The translations under genes were made by a program, and so were the position numbers. DNA of 64,000 bases from Aureibaculum luteum (GTDB lineage: Bacteria > Bacteroidota > Bacteroidia > Flavobacteriales > Flavobacteriaceae), in NCBI RefSeq assembly GCF_003449015.1, contig NZ_QRGD01000001.1:434001-498000 (forward strand), read 5' to 3'. The notes beneath the pieces are model-generated. The model saw only the letters and a program-made list of their open reading frames with translations, had not been told where the DNA came from and did not search any database. This document shows, in pieces, positions 1 through 9,381 of this stretch. Position 1 is the stretch's first letter. The number at the start of each line of letters is the position of its first letter.

Positions 1-1
1 T

Positions 2-1096
2 GCTATTTTAACCGATTTTGAGCAAGTACAATTAAAAAGAACTTATGTAGGTTGGAACGGAGCACATTGGGATATTCTATACATTCAAGAACCTTTTGCA
101 CTTCAAATAATGATTGAAGCCTACATTAGACATACTGGTGACTATTCTATTTTTGATGAAAAAGCTGCTGGTGTTACTGTTTGGGAATGGATGCAACGCT
201 GGGTAGACGAGCTGCAAGATAACTATACCAACGAAATAGGCCTAATTGACGTAGGCTACAATACCGAAAAAATTATTGAAATCCGAACCGATGGCTACAA
301 TCATGCGGTGCCAATTACGAATACTTTAACAATTGACTTATTATACACTATGTCAGATTGGGCAAAAAAACGCAATGAAAAAAAGATTCAGAAAACTTAT
401 TTTAATGATGCTGAAAAACTAAAATCATTGGTTAATAAATATATGTGGAATGAGGAACTAGGTTGGTTCGATAATTATTATCCTGACGGAACACGAGGCA
501 CTATTTGGACGTTTCATTTGTTCGATTTACTGGGGACTGATTTTCTTCCTGACCACCAATTATATCGTTTGGTAAGCCACTTACAAGAAGGTGAGTTTTT
601 GGGAAAATATGGCGTTTATTCTATTGCTCGTAGAGATAAAGTGCATTGGGATTTAATTGACTCTGACTGGGGAGGTGGCGGACAATATGCCGGTATGCCT
701 GGGCGTATTTCACGTAACTTGTACCAAAAAGGTTTTGCTGGTAAAGGTTGGGATGTACTAAAACGTAATATTAGATATGTAGACCATTTCCCATATCTGC
801 CACAAAATCCAAGAATAGACATTCCTGAACAAGACCGTTCGTCAATGCCTTTAGAAATTTCGGCTGGTGCTGGAATGGAAGCTATTGTTTTTGGAACTTT
901 TGGAGTTAAAATAGAACAAGACAAATTAACTATTAAACCATTTAATCACGAAGACATTGGTGAGGCGACACTAACTAATATCACATGGAAGGGCAGAACA
1001 TTCGGGATTCAATTGACCCGTAAAACATTCTCCGTGTATGAAGGAGAAAAGTTGATGGCTACCGAATTTTATGGGGAAGAAGTGATTGTTCAATAA
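2..1096 (+). CDS. Six-hairpin (alpha/alpha)6 glycosidase, 5' end missing
   Basis: The reading frame is open from base 2, so the gene starts before the window; the first internal ATG (110) is not a credible start because the frame before it encodes compatible sequence (for example GWNGAHWDILYIQEP). The visible 364 residues are rich in W, H, D and E and read as the second half of an (alpha/alpha)6 barrel followed by a short beta domain (TIKPFNHEDIGEATLTN), the layout of GH63/GH78/GH95-like enzymes. I cannot assign a GH family. It lies 43 bp upstream of a GH38 and then a GH92 gene on the same strand, so a role in an exported mannoside-degradation set is inferred from context. Confidence 0.6.
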   Translation, partial: AILTDFEQVQLKRTYVGWNGAHWDILYIQEPFALQIMIEAYIRHTGDYSIFDEKAAGVTVWEWMQRWVDELQDNYTNEIGLIDVGYNTEKIIEIRTDGYNHAVPITNTLTIDLLYTMSDWAKKRNEKKIQKTYFNDAEKLKSLVNKYMWNEELGWFDNYYPDGTRGTIWTFHLFDLLGTDFLPDHQLYRLVSHLQEGEFLGKYGVYSIARRDKVHWDLIDSDWGGGGQYAGMPGRISRNLYQKGFAGKGWDVLKRNIRYVDHFPYLPQNPRIDIPEQDRSSMPLEISAGAGMEAIVFGTFGVKIEQDKLTIKPFNHEDIGEATLTNITWKGRTFGIQLTRKTFSVYEGEKLMATEFYGEEVIVQ

Positions 1097-1139
1097 ACAA
1101 TTCAAGTACAGAAATTATAAATTATCAAAAATCAATACG

Positions 1140-3404
1140 ATGAAAACCAAACATTTACCAATACTGTTATTGTTATTTATTTTGACGACTATGGTACAGG
1201 CCCAAGAAAATTATTTGGCGGGTTATGAACAAAAAATCAGTGGAACCGATTTTACGTATCACTCCCCTTTTTCCTATAGGGAAAATTGTCTTTTGACCAG
1301 AGCTCGGGCCGATGTACCTCCTATTACTTGGAAAACAGAAGCTGTACCCAATGATTATTCAAAAAAAACCGTATCGTTCATATGGTTGTATGGTATTGGT
1401 GCGAAGACGCCTTCCAATAAATTTGATCTTTATGTAAATAAGGAAAAAGTATTGACATTTTCTTCTCCCAACAAGAATGAGGAAGTACGGACCTTATCGG
1501 GTAAAGACGGGGCTCAACTGGTATTTAACCGCTCAATGGTAGATACGAACCGTGATGAAATGGGTACTGCGGTCTTAACTATTTCCAGGAACTATTTCAC
1601 GCCAGGAAATGCTGTTGAATTAATGGTTGATGGTGTGGATAATCACAGCAATGATTGGTTTATGACCTTTGACAAGGTGCTGAGTGAAGACATCAAATCG
1701 AAACAGCTAAAAACGGTGACTAAAAAAGAGGGTTCGTTGTACCATACGGTCCGGTTTGAAATCGTGCATTTGAAAGCACCTACCAAGGCAAGAATAACCA
1801 CTTCGGATCTTACACAGAAATTTGATATCAAAACGGGATTTAATGAAATTGATTTACTTATTCCTGCAGTAACAACTCCAACAAAGGTTGACGCGGAACT
1901 TCGTATGGGCAAAGTGAGGAAGCAAGTTGGTTTTAGGGTTGAACCTGTTAAGGAATGGACCATTCATTTAGTGCAGCATAGCCACACCGACATCGGCTAT
2001 ACAAGATCACAGACCGAGATTTTGACCGAGCATTTACGTTTTATTGATTATGCCCTTGATTATTGCGATCAAACTGATGATTACCCAAATGAAGCCAAAT
2101 TTCGATGGACATGTGAAGCCGCTTGGACCGTTCGCGAATATTTGAAAAACAGACCAAAAGAACAAATAGACCGATTGCTACGACGAATTAAGGAGGGGCG
2201 GATAGAAGTGACCAGTATGTTCTTCAATTTTTCGGAGATCATAGATGAAACCGCTTTGGCCATGCAAACACAGGCACTGAACCATTTTAAGGAAAGGGGT
2301 ATCGATGTAAACACGGCCATGCAAAATGATGTGAACGGCATAGGTTGGGCCATGATCGATCTGTACAAGAATACAGGCATTAAATACCTGACCATGGGAC
2401 AGCATGGGCATAGGACACAGGTTCCTTTTGATAAACCAACCTCTTTTTGGTGGGAGTCTAACTCAGGTAATCGTCTCTTGGCTTATAGAAGCGAGCACTA
2501 CATGCATGGCAATGCGTTAAGCTTAACCTCTGGGGAGTTAGATCAGTTTAGGACCAACTTATCCCAATACCTTGATGGACTGGAAGAAAAAGGGTATCCA
2601 CATAACAGGACGGCTTTTCAATTTTCAGGATATGTTACCGATAATTCACCACCTTCCACCAAGGCATGTGATATTGTTAAAGAGTGGAATGAAAAGTATG
2701 AATGGCCCAAATTGAAACTTTCTTTGGCCAGTGAGTTCATGGTGTACTTGGATAAAAATAAAAGTGATGACTTGCCTGTTAAAAAAGAAGCGTGGCCCGA
2801 TTGGTGGACCGACGGTTTTGGTTCTGCTTTTACAGAAACAAAAACGGCAAGAACGGTACATTCAAATATGATCGCAAATATGGGACTCTTGTCTATGGCC
2901 CAGTTCATGGGAACAAAACTACCGGAAAATATTACGGGCGATATTGAAAAAGCATATGATGAATTACTGTTTTATGACGAACACACTTTTGGGGCCGCAG
3001 AGAGTATAACGGATCCCCAAATTGAAAATTCCGTTATTCAATGGGGACAAAAATCGGCATATGCTTGGACGGCATTTAAGGAATCCAGTTTAATCCAAGA
3101 AAAGGCCTTGGGGTTAATTCAACAACACATCCCTAAAGCCAAAGAGCCTACCATAGCGGTTTTCAACACGTTGAATTGGGAACGCTCAGGATTGGTTAAG
3201 GCCTATATAGACCATCAGTTGTTACCATTAGGTAAATCATATAAAATATTGGATGCCAAAGAGAATGAAATTGCCGTGCAAAGGGTTTCAAGTAGGGCGG
3301 ATGGCAGCAATTATCTGTTGTGGGTGCCCAATGTTCCCCCAATGGGTTATGCAACTTTCAAAATTGTTTTGGAAGAAGGGAAAAAGCTACAAAAACAAAA
3401 CTAA
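1140..3404 (+). CDS. GH38 alpha-mannosidase, N-terminal and catalytic part (gene interrupted by in-frame TAA)
   Basis: An exported alpha-mannosidase of glycoside hydrolase family 38, expected to remove terminal alpha-mannose in the periplasm. The start at 1140 is preferred over an upstream in-frame ATG at 1086 because it gives a clean Sec signal (MKTKHLPILLLLFILTTMVQAQ, residues 1-22) and avoids overlap with the preceding gene. Family signs are the metal-site motif HSHTDIG at about residue 280, NDVNG at about 396 where the family carries its nucleophilic Asp, and DEHTFGA at about 613 in the middle domain. The frame ends at TAA 3402-3404, but the same frame continues at once with the GH38 C-terminal beta domain, so this is about two thirds of a roughly 1,130-residue enzyme. 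The gene also looks richer in G+C than its neighbours. Whether the truncated product is active is unknown. Confidence 0.85.
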   Translation: MKTKHLPILLLLFILTTMVQAQENYLAGYEQKISGTDFTYHSPFSYRENCLLTRARADVPPITWKTEAVPNDYSKKTVSFIWLYGIGAKTPSNKFDLYVNKEKVLTFSSPNKNEEVRTLSGKDGAQLVFNRSMVDTNRDEMGTAVLTISRNYFTPGNAVELMVDGVDNHSNDWFMTFDKVLSEDIKSKQLKTVTKKEGSLYHTVRFEIVHLKAPTKARITTSDLTQKFDIKTGFNEIDLLIPAVTTPTKVDAELRMGKVRKQVGFRVEPVKEWTIHLVQHSHTDIGYTRSQTEILTEHLRFIDYALDYCDQTDDYPNEAKFRWTCEAAWTVREYLKNRPKEQIDRLLRRIKEGRIEVTSMFFNFSEIIDETALAMQTQALNHFKERGIDVNTAMQNDVNGIGWAMIDLYKNTGIKYLTMGQHGHRTQVPFDKPTSFWWESNSGNRLLAYRSEHYMHGNALSLTSGELDQFRTNLSQYLDGLEEKGYPHNRTAFQFSGYVTDNSPPSTKACDIVKEWNEKYEWPKLKLSLASEFMVYLDKNKSDDLPVKKEAWPDWWTDGFGSAFTETKTARTVHSNMIANMGLLSMAQFMGTKLPENITGDIEKAYDELLFYDEHTFGAAESITDPQIENSVIQWGQKSAYAWTAFKESSLIQEKALGLIQQHIPKAKEPTIAVFNTLNWERSGLVKAYIDHQLLPLGKSYKILDAKENEIAVQRVSSRADGSNYLLWVPNVPPMGYATFKIVLEEGKKLQKQN

Positions 3405-4541
3405 GAAGTTGAAGTGCCAATACTTGAAAATGAATATTATCGTATTCAAATTGATTCAAAAAAAGGAGTGGTAACTAGTTTATTCGATAAGGAATTGAAT
3501 AAAGAATTGGTCGATTTAAGCAGTGGGTATAAGTTAGGTGAATTTGTATACGAACAACTGGATAACCGAGAATCGATGGAGCGTCTTACCAATGCGAATA
3601 GGGATACGGTTTATGTTCCGATAAAAAAGAAAATGTCTGGTTTATCCGATATAAAGGTTTCGGGTATAAAGGAAACCCCGTTATGGAGCAGTATACATAT
3701 CAATGGGAAAAACGAGGAATGTGCAGATTCAAGGGGGGTTAATTTTGAAATAAAATTATATAAAAATTCAAAACGAATAGAACTCTCCTATGACATGTTC
3801 AAACGAAAGCATACTGCTCCTGAAGGTGTTTTCATTGCCCTTCCATTTCGTATGAAGGATAATGATCAATTGGCTTTTGATGTACAAGGTGGGATTGTAA
3901 ATCCCGGTATGAACCAATTGGAGGGTACATCGGCCGATTGGAACGTAATACAGAATTTTGCGGCGGTTCAAAACGATGAAGCCCAGATTTTATTCAGCTC
4001 TAATGATGTTCCGCTAGTTCAATTCGGGGATATCAATACGGGTAGATTTTATTATAAGCACAAACCTGAAAACCCACATATTTATTCTTGGGTACTCAAT
4101 AATTATTGGACGACCAATTTTAAGGCCAGTCAAGAAGGTGAAATGAAATGGAAGTATTATTTGACATCATCCAAGGATCGTTCTAAATCTTTTGCCACCC
4201 GCTTCGGATGGGAAAGTAGGGTCCCAATGCTTTCTCGGGTTATTCCACCAAGTAAATCAAACAAGGCCAATAGTACGGTTTCCAAATCTTTATTGGATTT
4301 TGATCTACCCAATTTAATTCTCGTCAGTGCTAGGCCTTTACCTGGTGATCAAGGAGTGCTCCTTCATCTGCGGGAAACAGAAGGGGATCATGCCATTCTT
4401 GATGTTCCAAGATTACTTGAACAAACCGGGGCGGTAAAAGCCGTTGAGACAAATGTACTGGGGGAAGAAATTAAGGAGTTGACCAAACCATTACTTATAG
4501 AGCATTACGAAACTCGATTTGTATTGTTGAAAATGTTATAG
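3405..4541 (+). pseudogene. GH38 alpha-mannosidase, C-terminal domain (3' part after the in-frame TAA)
   Basis: This stretch is in the same frame as the GH38 N-terminal part and begins directly after its TAA. It opens with EVEVPILENEYYRIQID and GVVTSLFDKELNKELVD, which is how GH38 C-terminal beta-sandwich domains normally start, and it ends about 375 residues later. A GTG at 3414 could serve as a start, but the product would lack a signal peptide and a catalytic site, so independent function is unlikely. The likeliest reading is one GH38 gene (1140-4541) broken by a nonsense change; read-through or a sequence error are the alternatives. Confidence 0.75.
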
Positions 4542-4553
4542 ATAATAAAAAGT

Positions 4554-7205
4554 ATGATGAAATTTAGATTGATAAGGTTTATAGTTTGTATTGGAGTTAG
4601 TTGTATTTGCTTTAGTTGTGATGAAAACGAAGGGGATAAAGGTTTGTCGAGTAATGGGTATTTGGAATATGTAGATACAAGAGTAGGTACGGCAGCCAGT
4701 ATAGCAGATATTACAGTTACAGAGGTCGAAGAACCTATGGGATATGTATCGCCAATCGTAGGTAATCCTTCTGCATTAACACATTGGACACCGCAAACAG
4801 CAAAATGGACAGATAGGGTAATAACCGTTCCAGTACCCTATTGGTATGACCAAAATAAAATTCAAGGATTTCGAGGTACGCGTTACCCAAACGGAGCTGT
4901 AGTTGGTGATTGGGGTCCAATGTCCATTATGCCAATGACAGGTAAAGTTATAACTGACGCTGAGACACGTGCTTCAAAATTTAGTCATGATTCTGAGATT
5001 GCGAAACCACACTATTACTCGGTACAATTGGATGATTACAATATAAAATCCGAATTTACAGCAGCTTCTAAAACTGCATTCTTTCAGTTTACTTTTCCAG
5101 AATCTAAGTCTTCTTCAATAGTAATAGATGGCGTGTATGTTCCAGGGAACTATAAAGTGATACCTGAGAGAAATGAAATTGAGGGGTATACTGTTATTGC
5201 AGGTCATTTTAAAAATCACTTTGTTGCAAAGTTTGATAAAAAATTTAAGGTATATAATGTAGATCTGCTCCCAAATGTGGTTGGCACGAAATTGGTTCCT
5301 AATGGGTTTAAAGCAGCATATTATAATAACGATAAGTTAGAAGGAGAGCCCGATGTATTAGTAAATTATTCTGAATTGAATTACAATTGGTTAAAAGAAC
5401 CTGCTGAAGGTGTTAATGCCGATTTCTTTTCTGCAAAGTATACTTGTACTCTTGTACCAAGGTACACTGGTGAGCATATATTTGAATTAACAACAAAAGA
5501 TGGAACTCGAATGTATATTAACGGTAAAATGGTAATAGACCAATGGATGTATAGAGCTACTGGAACTAATAGTTACAAGGTAAACCTTACCAAAGGAAAA
5601 AAAATTGATATACGTATAGAGTATTATGACGGTTCAAGTACAACCGAAATGCAATTTAGATGTGCGGAACCCGTAAAACCAGACCCAAAACTTGGACCTC
5701 AAATGGCACTTAAAGGAGCTGATGGAAATGCAGTATATGTAACTTTTAATACTAAGGATCAGGAAAAAGTAAAGATGAAGGTTGGTACTTCTCTAATTGA
5801 TATAGCACAAGCTCGAGCTAATATGGAAGAAGAATTTCCCGATTTCAATTTTAAAAAAGCTGTTACACAGGTTGCTGGTGTCTGGGAAAAAGAGTTAAAT
5901 ATGATTCAGGTTGAAGGTACCGAAGATGATAAAGCCATTTTCTATACTGCCTTAACCAAATGTTTTGTAAACCCTCGCAATTTAAACGAAGGTGGTAGAT
6001 ATTTTAGTCCGTTTGACTTTCAGGTTCATGAGGGTCAAATGTATACAGATCTTTCCCTATGGGATACCTTCAGGTCTTTACACCCGCTTTGGGTAATTTT
6101 AAAGCCTGATGAAACTGCTGACATTATCAATGGCATGTTGAATGCCTACAAAGAAGGTGGTTGGTTACCAAAATGGCCTAACCCATGGTATCGCAGTATT
6201 ATGATGGGAACGCATTCAGATGCTGTTATTGCTGATGCTTATGTCAAAGGCATAAGAGGTTTTGATACAGATTTAGCATTTGAAGCAATGTTAAAAAACG
6301 CTAATGAAAAAGGAAACCATGGTTTTTCAGGTCGAGTAGGTATTGAGGAATTTAATACAATTGGTTACGTACCTGCCGATGTTTTCGGGTTTTATGGCGA
6401 ACCTGTTGCAAGAACACTTGAGTTTTCTTATGATGATTATTGTATTGCCCAAATGGCTAAAGCTTTGGGAAAAGATGATTATCATGATGAATTTATGCAA
6501 CGCTCAAAACGATACATTAATGTTTTAGACAAAGAAACTGGTTTAGTTCGTGGTAAAAAATTAAATGGTGAGTGGCTTCCTCCTTTTGCTAAAAGTATTA
6601 GTGTTTGGGCACAAGGCACAGATCATGACACAGAAGTATATTATAAAAATCACACATTATTAGTGCCTCACGACATTCCAGGTTTAGCCAATTTTATGGG
6701 AGGAGAAGAAAAACTGGTAAACTACCTTGATGATTTTTTCGAAAAGGATATGTATTATGTTGGTGACGAATTCTCCATGCATGCACCTTACATGTATAAT
6801 AGTTTAGGTACACCTTGGAAAACTCAAAAAGTTGTTCGAGATATGCTTGCTAAATACTTCTTTAATGATGTTGGAGGTTTACCAGGTAATGATGATTGCG
6901 GTCAAGTTTCATCATGGTATGTTTTTGGAGCGATAGGCTTTTACCCTGCACTACCAGGAACCCCTACATATCAGCTTTGTAGTCCTGTCTTTGACAAGGT
7001 TTCTATAAATGTAGGTAATGGTAAGGTTTTTACAATAATTGCAAATAATAACTCTAAAAAGAATGCTTATATTCAATCGGCAACGTTCAATGGTAAAACC
7101 CATAATTCTAGTCAATTACATCATGATGATTTAATAGCCGGTGGTAAATTAGTTTTTGAAATGGGACCTAAACCAAATAAAAGTTGGGGCGTAAAAAATA
7201 ATTAG
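4554..7205 (+). CDS. GH92 alpha-mannosidase lipoprotein with internal PA14 domain
   Basis: A predicted exo-acting, Ca2+-dependent alpha-mannosidase of family 92, known in Bacteroidota for trimming alpha-1,2/1,3/1,4/1,6-mannosides. The N-terminus has a lipoprotein signal (hydrophobic stretch then CFSC), so the enzyme is probably lipid-anchored. GH92 signatures in order are VDTRVGT near residue 40, GTRYPNGAVVGDWGPMS in the N-terminal beta domain, LSLWDTFRSLHPLW near 499, and GNDDCGQVSSWYVF near 777, the acidic motif at the active site. Residues of about 250-365 form a PA14-like domain (AAYYNNDKLEG ... TGEHIFELTTKDGTRMYING), a carbohydrate-binding fold set inside the N-terminal part instead of at an end. 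At 883 residues the protein is longer than a plain GH92 of about 750 because of this insert. It starts 12 bp after GH38 and probably shares its transcript. Confidence 0.93.
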   Translation: MMKFRLIRFIVCIGVSCICFSCDENEGDKGLSSNGYLEYVDTRVGTAASIADITVTEVEEPMGYVSPIVGNPSALTHWTPQTAKWTDRVITVPVPYWYDQNKIQGFRGTRYPNGAVVGDWGPMSIMPMTGKVITDAETRASKFSHDSEIAKPHYYSVQLDDYNIKSEFTAASKTAFFQFTFPESKSSSIVIDGVYVPGNYKVIPERNEIEGYTVIAGHFKNHFVAKFDKKFKVYNVDLLPNVVGTKLVPNGFKAAYYNNDKLEGEPDVLVNYSELNYNWLKEPAEGVNADFFSAKYTCTLVPRYTGEHIFELTTKDGTRMYINGKMVIDQWMYRATGTNSYKVNLTKGKKIDIRIEYYDGSSTTEMQFRCAEPVKPDPKLGPQMALKGADGNAVYVTFNTKDQEKVKMKVGTSLIDIAQARANMEEEFPDFNFKKAVTQVAGVWEKELNMIQVEGTEDDKAIFYTALTKCFVNPRNLNEGGRYFSPFDFQVHEGQMYTDLSLWDTFRSLHPLWVILKPDETADIINGMLNAYKEGGWLPKWPNPWYRSIMMGTHSDAVIADAYVKGIRGFDTDLAFEAMLKNANEKGNHGFSGRVGIEEFNTIGYVPADVFGFYGEPVARTLEFSYDDYCIAQMAKALGKDDYHDEFMQRSKRYINVLDKETGLVRGKKLNGEWLPPFAKSISVWAQGTDHDTEVYYKNHTLLVPHDIPGLANFMGGEEKLVNYLDDFFEKDMYYVGDEFSMHAPYMYNSLGTPWKTQKVVRDMLAKYFFNDVGGLPGNDDCGQVSSWYVFGAIGFYPALPGTPTYQLCSPVFDKVSINVGNGKVFTIIANNNSKKNAYIQSATFNGKTHNSSQLHHDDLIAGGKLVFEMGPKPNKSWGVKNN

Positions 7206-7300
7206 AGAATAAATCAATTAGCTCATATGAATACAAAAAGCCTTGTTTATTAATCATTACTTTTGCTCTTTATACAAATTAGGTTTTAAAGTACGAAGCA

Positions 7301-8254
7301 TTGCAAAAAAAAACTAAACAATTCTTTTTTTTTCTAATTAAGCTCACCATAGTTATTGGTGCTTTTTATTTTATTTATCAAAAAACCTTACATAACGACC
7401 AACTTAGTATTGAAACTTTTATCAATCAGTTAGAAAAAAGTGTTTTTACCAGTTCTAAATCCATTTTAATACTATTGGCATTTACTATCTGTAACTGGTT
7501 TTTTGAAATCGTTAAGTGGAAAACATTGGTTTCAAGTATAAAAAATATTTCTTTATTTGACTCTTTTAGACAGAGTTTAGGTTCACTTACAGCATCACTA
7601 TTCACCCCAAATAGAATAGGTGAATATGGAGCCAAAGCTATTTATTTTAAAAAAGGAAATAGAAGAAAAATAATGTTATTAAATCTACTTGGAAATAGCA
7701 GTCAAATGGCAATTACTGTGCTATTAGGCATACTAGGATTAACATACGTTGTGATAAATTTCGATATAGAAATTAACCTGTATCGTTTAAGAAAAGCGGG
7801 ATATCTATTAGCGTTATTATTGGTTGTTTTAATTGGCGGTAGTATTAAAGGGTTAAAAAAAATAAGAGGATTTTATATTGATAAAATAATTCAATTTATA
7901 AAAGAAATGCCAAAAACCTTGCATGTAAAAACGTTGACCTTCTCTTTTTTAAGATATGTATTCTTTTCGCATCAGTTTTATTTTTTATTGATAGTCTTTG
8001 GAGTTGACCTCAATTATTCAACAGCAATGGCGTTAATAACGAGCATGTATTTGTTGGCCTCTATTGTTCCCAGTATGGCATTGTTAGATTGGTTAGTAAA
8101 AGGTTCTGTGGCTATATGGGTATTTAGTTTAGTTGGCGTAAATGAATTGATTATTGTAACCATAACTTTGTTAATGTGGATTTTAAACTTCGGATTTCCT
8201 GCCATGATTGGCAGTTATTTTGTACTAAACTTTAATACCAATCAACAAAAATGA
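7301..8254 (+). CDS. Flippase-like integral membrane protein (YbhN / LPG-synthase TM family)
   Basis: A 317-residue membrane protein with about seven or eight hydrophobic segments. The LGSLTASLFTPNRIGEYGAKA stretch (residues about 90-110) resembles the conserved R-x-G-E region of the lysylphosphatidylglycerol synthase TM/YbhN (UPF0104) family, whose members move or modify lipid-linked substrates. The frame opens after a TAG at 7280 and has no early ATG, so TTG 7301 is the only reasonable start. It overlaps the next gene by 4 bp (ATGA), which suggests that flippase and glycosyltransferase are made together and act on the same lipid-linked product. The substrate is unknown. Confidence 0.7.
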   Translation: MQKKTKQFFFFLIKLTIVIGAFYFIYQKTLHNDQLSIETFINQLEKSVFTSSKSILILLAFTICNWFFEIVKWKTLVSSIKNISLFDSFRQSLGSLTASLFTPNRIGEYGAKAIYFKKGNRRKIMLLNLLGNSSQMAITVLLGILGLTYVVINFDIEINLYRLRKAGYLLALLLVVLIGGSIKGLKKIRGFYIDKIIQFIKEMPKTLHVKTLTFSFLRYVFFSHQFYFLLIVFGVDLNYSTAMALITSMYLLASIVPSMALLDWLVKGSVAIWVFSLVGVNELIIVTITLLMWILNFGFPAMIGSYFVLNFNTNQQK

Positions 8255-9378
8255 TACTCTCAGTCATTATCATGTTATTTTGTTACGGAGCCTTAATAAT
8301 TGCTCTAAGCATTGGGTTTGACAACGTATCTCCTTTTGTCAAAGAAGTTACTAATCCCATTTCTAAATTCTCTATTATTATTCCTTTCCGGAACGAAGAA
8401 GCGAATCTAACTGAATTACTGAACAGTTTGGTTTTACTTAATTACCCTAAAGAATATTTCGAAATTTTAATGGTTAATGATGCTTCTAATGACACTTCAG
8501 TTCAACTTATTGAGCGTTTTAAATCAATGCATCCAAGCTTACCACTGCTAGTCTTAGAAAATATCAGAAAATCAGTTTCACCAAAAAAAGATGCCATTAA
8601 AACTGCCATTAACATCGCACAATTTGATTGGATACTTACGACAGATGCCGATTGTATGTTGCCAAAAACTTGGTTACAAACTTACGATTCCTTTATACAA
8701 ACTCATGAATCTAAATTAATTGCAGCACCCGTTACTTATACGATTGAAAATACCTTTTTAGAACACTTTCAATTGTTTGATTTCTTAAGTTTACAAGCTT
8801 CTACAATTGGAGGGTTTGGATTAAAAAAACCGTTTTTATGTAATGGAGCAAACCTCTGTTACCAGAAATCAGCTTTTATTGAGGTAAATGGATTTAGTGG
8901 GAACGAAGAAATTGCTAGTGGAGATGATGTATTTTTACTTGAGAAAATGAAAGACAAATTTCCAAATAACGTGCATTTTCTAAAATCTAAAGAAGCTATT
9001 GTTTTAACGAAACCTCAACCCTCAATAAAATCGTTAATTTCACAACGGGTTCGTTGGGCAGCCAAAACAACCTCAGTTAAAAGTGGGTTCACAAAATTAG
9101 TAGGCCTTATTGTTTTAGTAATGAATTTTCTATGGATTTCATCCATCATATTGTTTTTAGCAGGGTATATGAATTGGCAGAATTTATGCACTGTCATAAC
9201 CTTTAAACTCGTTGTAGATTTTGTGCTGCTCATAAAAGCATTTCATTTCTTTAAGCAATCATTTGATTTTCTAAAATTTATTTTAAACAGTTTCTGCTAT
9301 CCCTTTTTTAGTATGTTTGTCATCATTCTATCCTTCAAAAAAGGGTATCAATGGAAAAACAGGGCGTTTAAAAAATAA
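8251..9378 (+). CDS. Family 2 glycosyltransferase, membrane anchored
   Basis: A 375-residue inverting GT-A glycosyltransferase. Seen in order are an N-terminal membrane segment (residues 1-22), FSIIIPFRNEEANLTELL as the start of the GT2 fold, VNDASND as the nucleotide-binding acidic motif, TTDADC as the DxD metal site, GDD as the acceptor-side acids, and SQRVRWAAKT as the QxxRW motif of processive-type GT2 enzymes. Two or three membrane segments follow at about 285-365. It overlaps the flippase-like gene by 4 bp, a pairing that fits transfer of sugar to a lipid and its movement across the membrane. Donor and acceptor cannot be read from the sequence. Confidence 0.88.
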   Translation: MILSVIIMLFCYGALIIALSIGFDNVSPFVKEVTNPISKFSIIIPFRNEEANLTELLNSLVLLNYPKEYFEILMVNDASNDTSVQLIERFKSMHPSLPLLVLENIRKSVSPKKDAIKTAINIAQFDWILTTDADCMLPKTWLQTYDSFIQTHESKLIAAPVTYTIENTFLEHFQLFDFLSLQASTIGGFGLKKPFLCNGANLCYQKSAFIEVNGFSGNEEIASGDDVFLLEKMKDKFPNNVHFLKSKEAIVLTKPQPSIKSLISQRVRWAAKTTSVKSGFTKLVGLIVLVMNFLWISSIILFLAGYMNWQNLCTVITFKLVVDFVLLIKAFHFFKQSFDFLKFILNSFCYPFFSMFVIILSFKKGYQWKNRAFKK

Positions 9379-9381
9379 ATA

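Noticed and set aside
616-924. 102-codon minus-strand open frame opposite the first glycosidase
   Set aside because: It is antisense to a gene with a clear conserved domain, with no start context or homology of its own.
3253-3474. Open frame of 73 codons across the GH38 break, tested as evidence for a frameshift
   Set aside because: It is in another frame and encodes nothing GH38-like; the two GH38 parts are already in one frame, so an in-frame stop explains the break.
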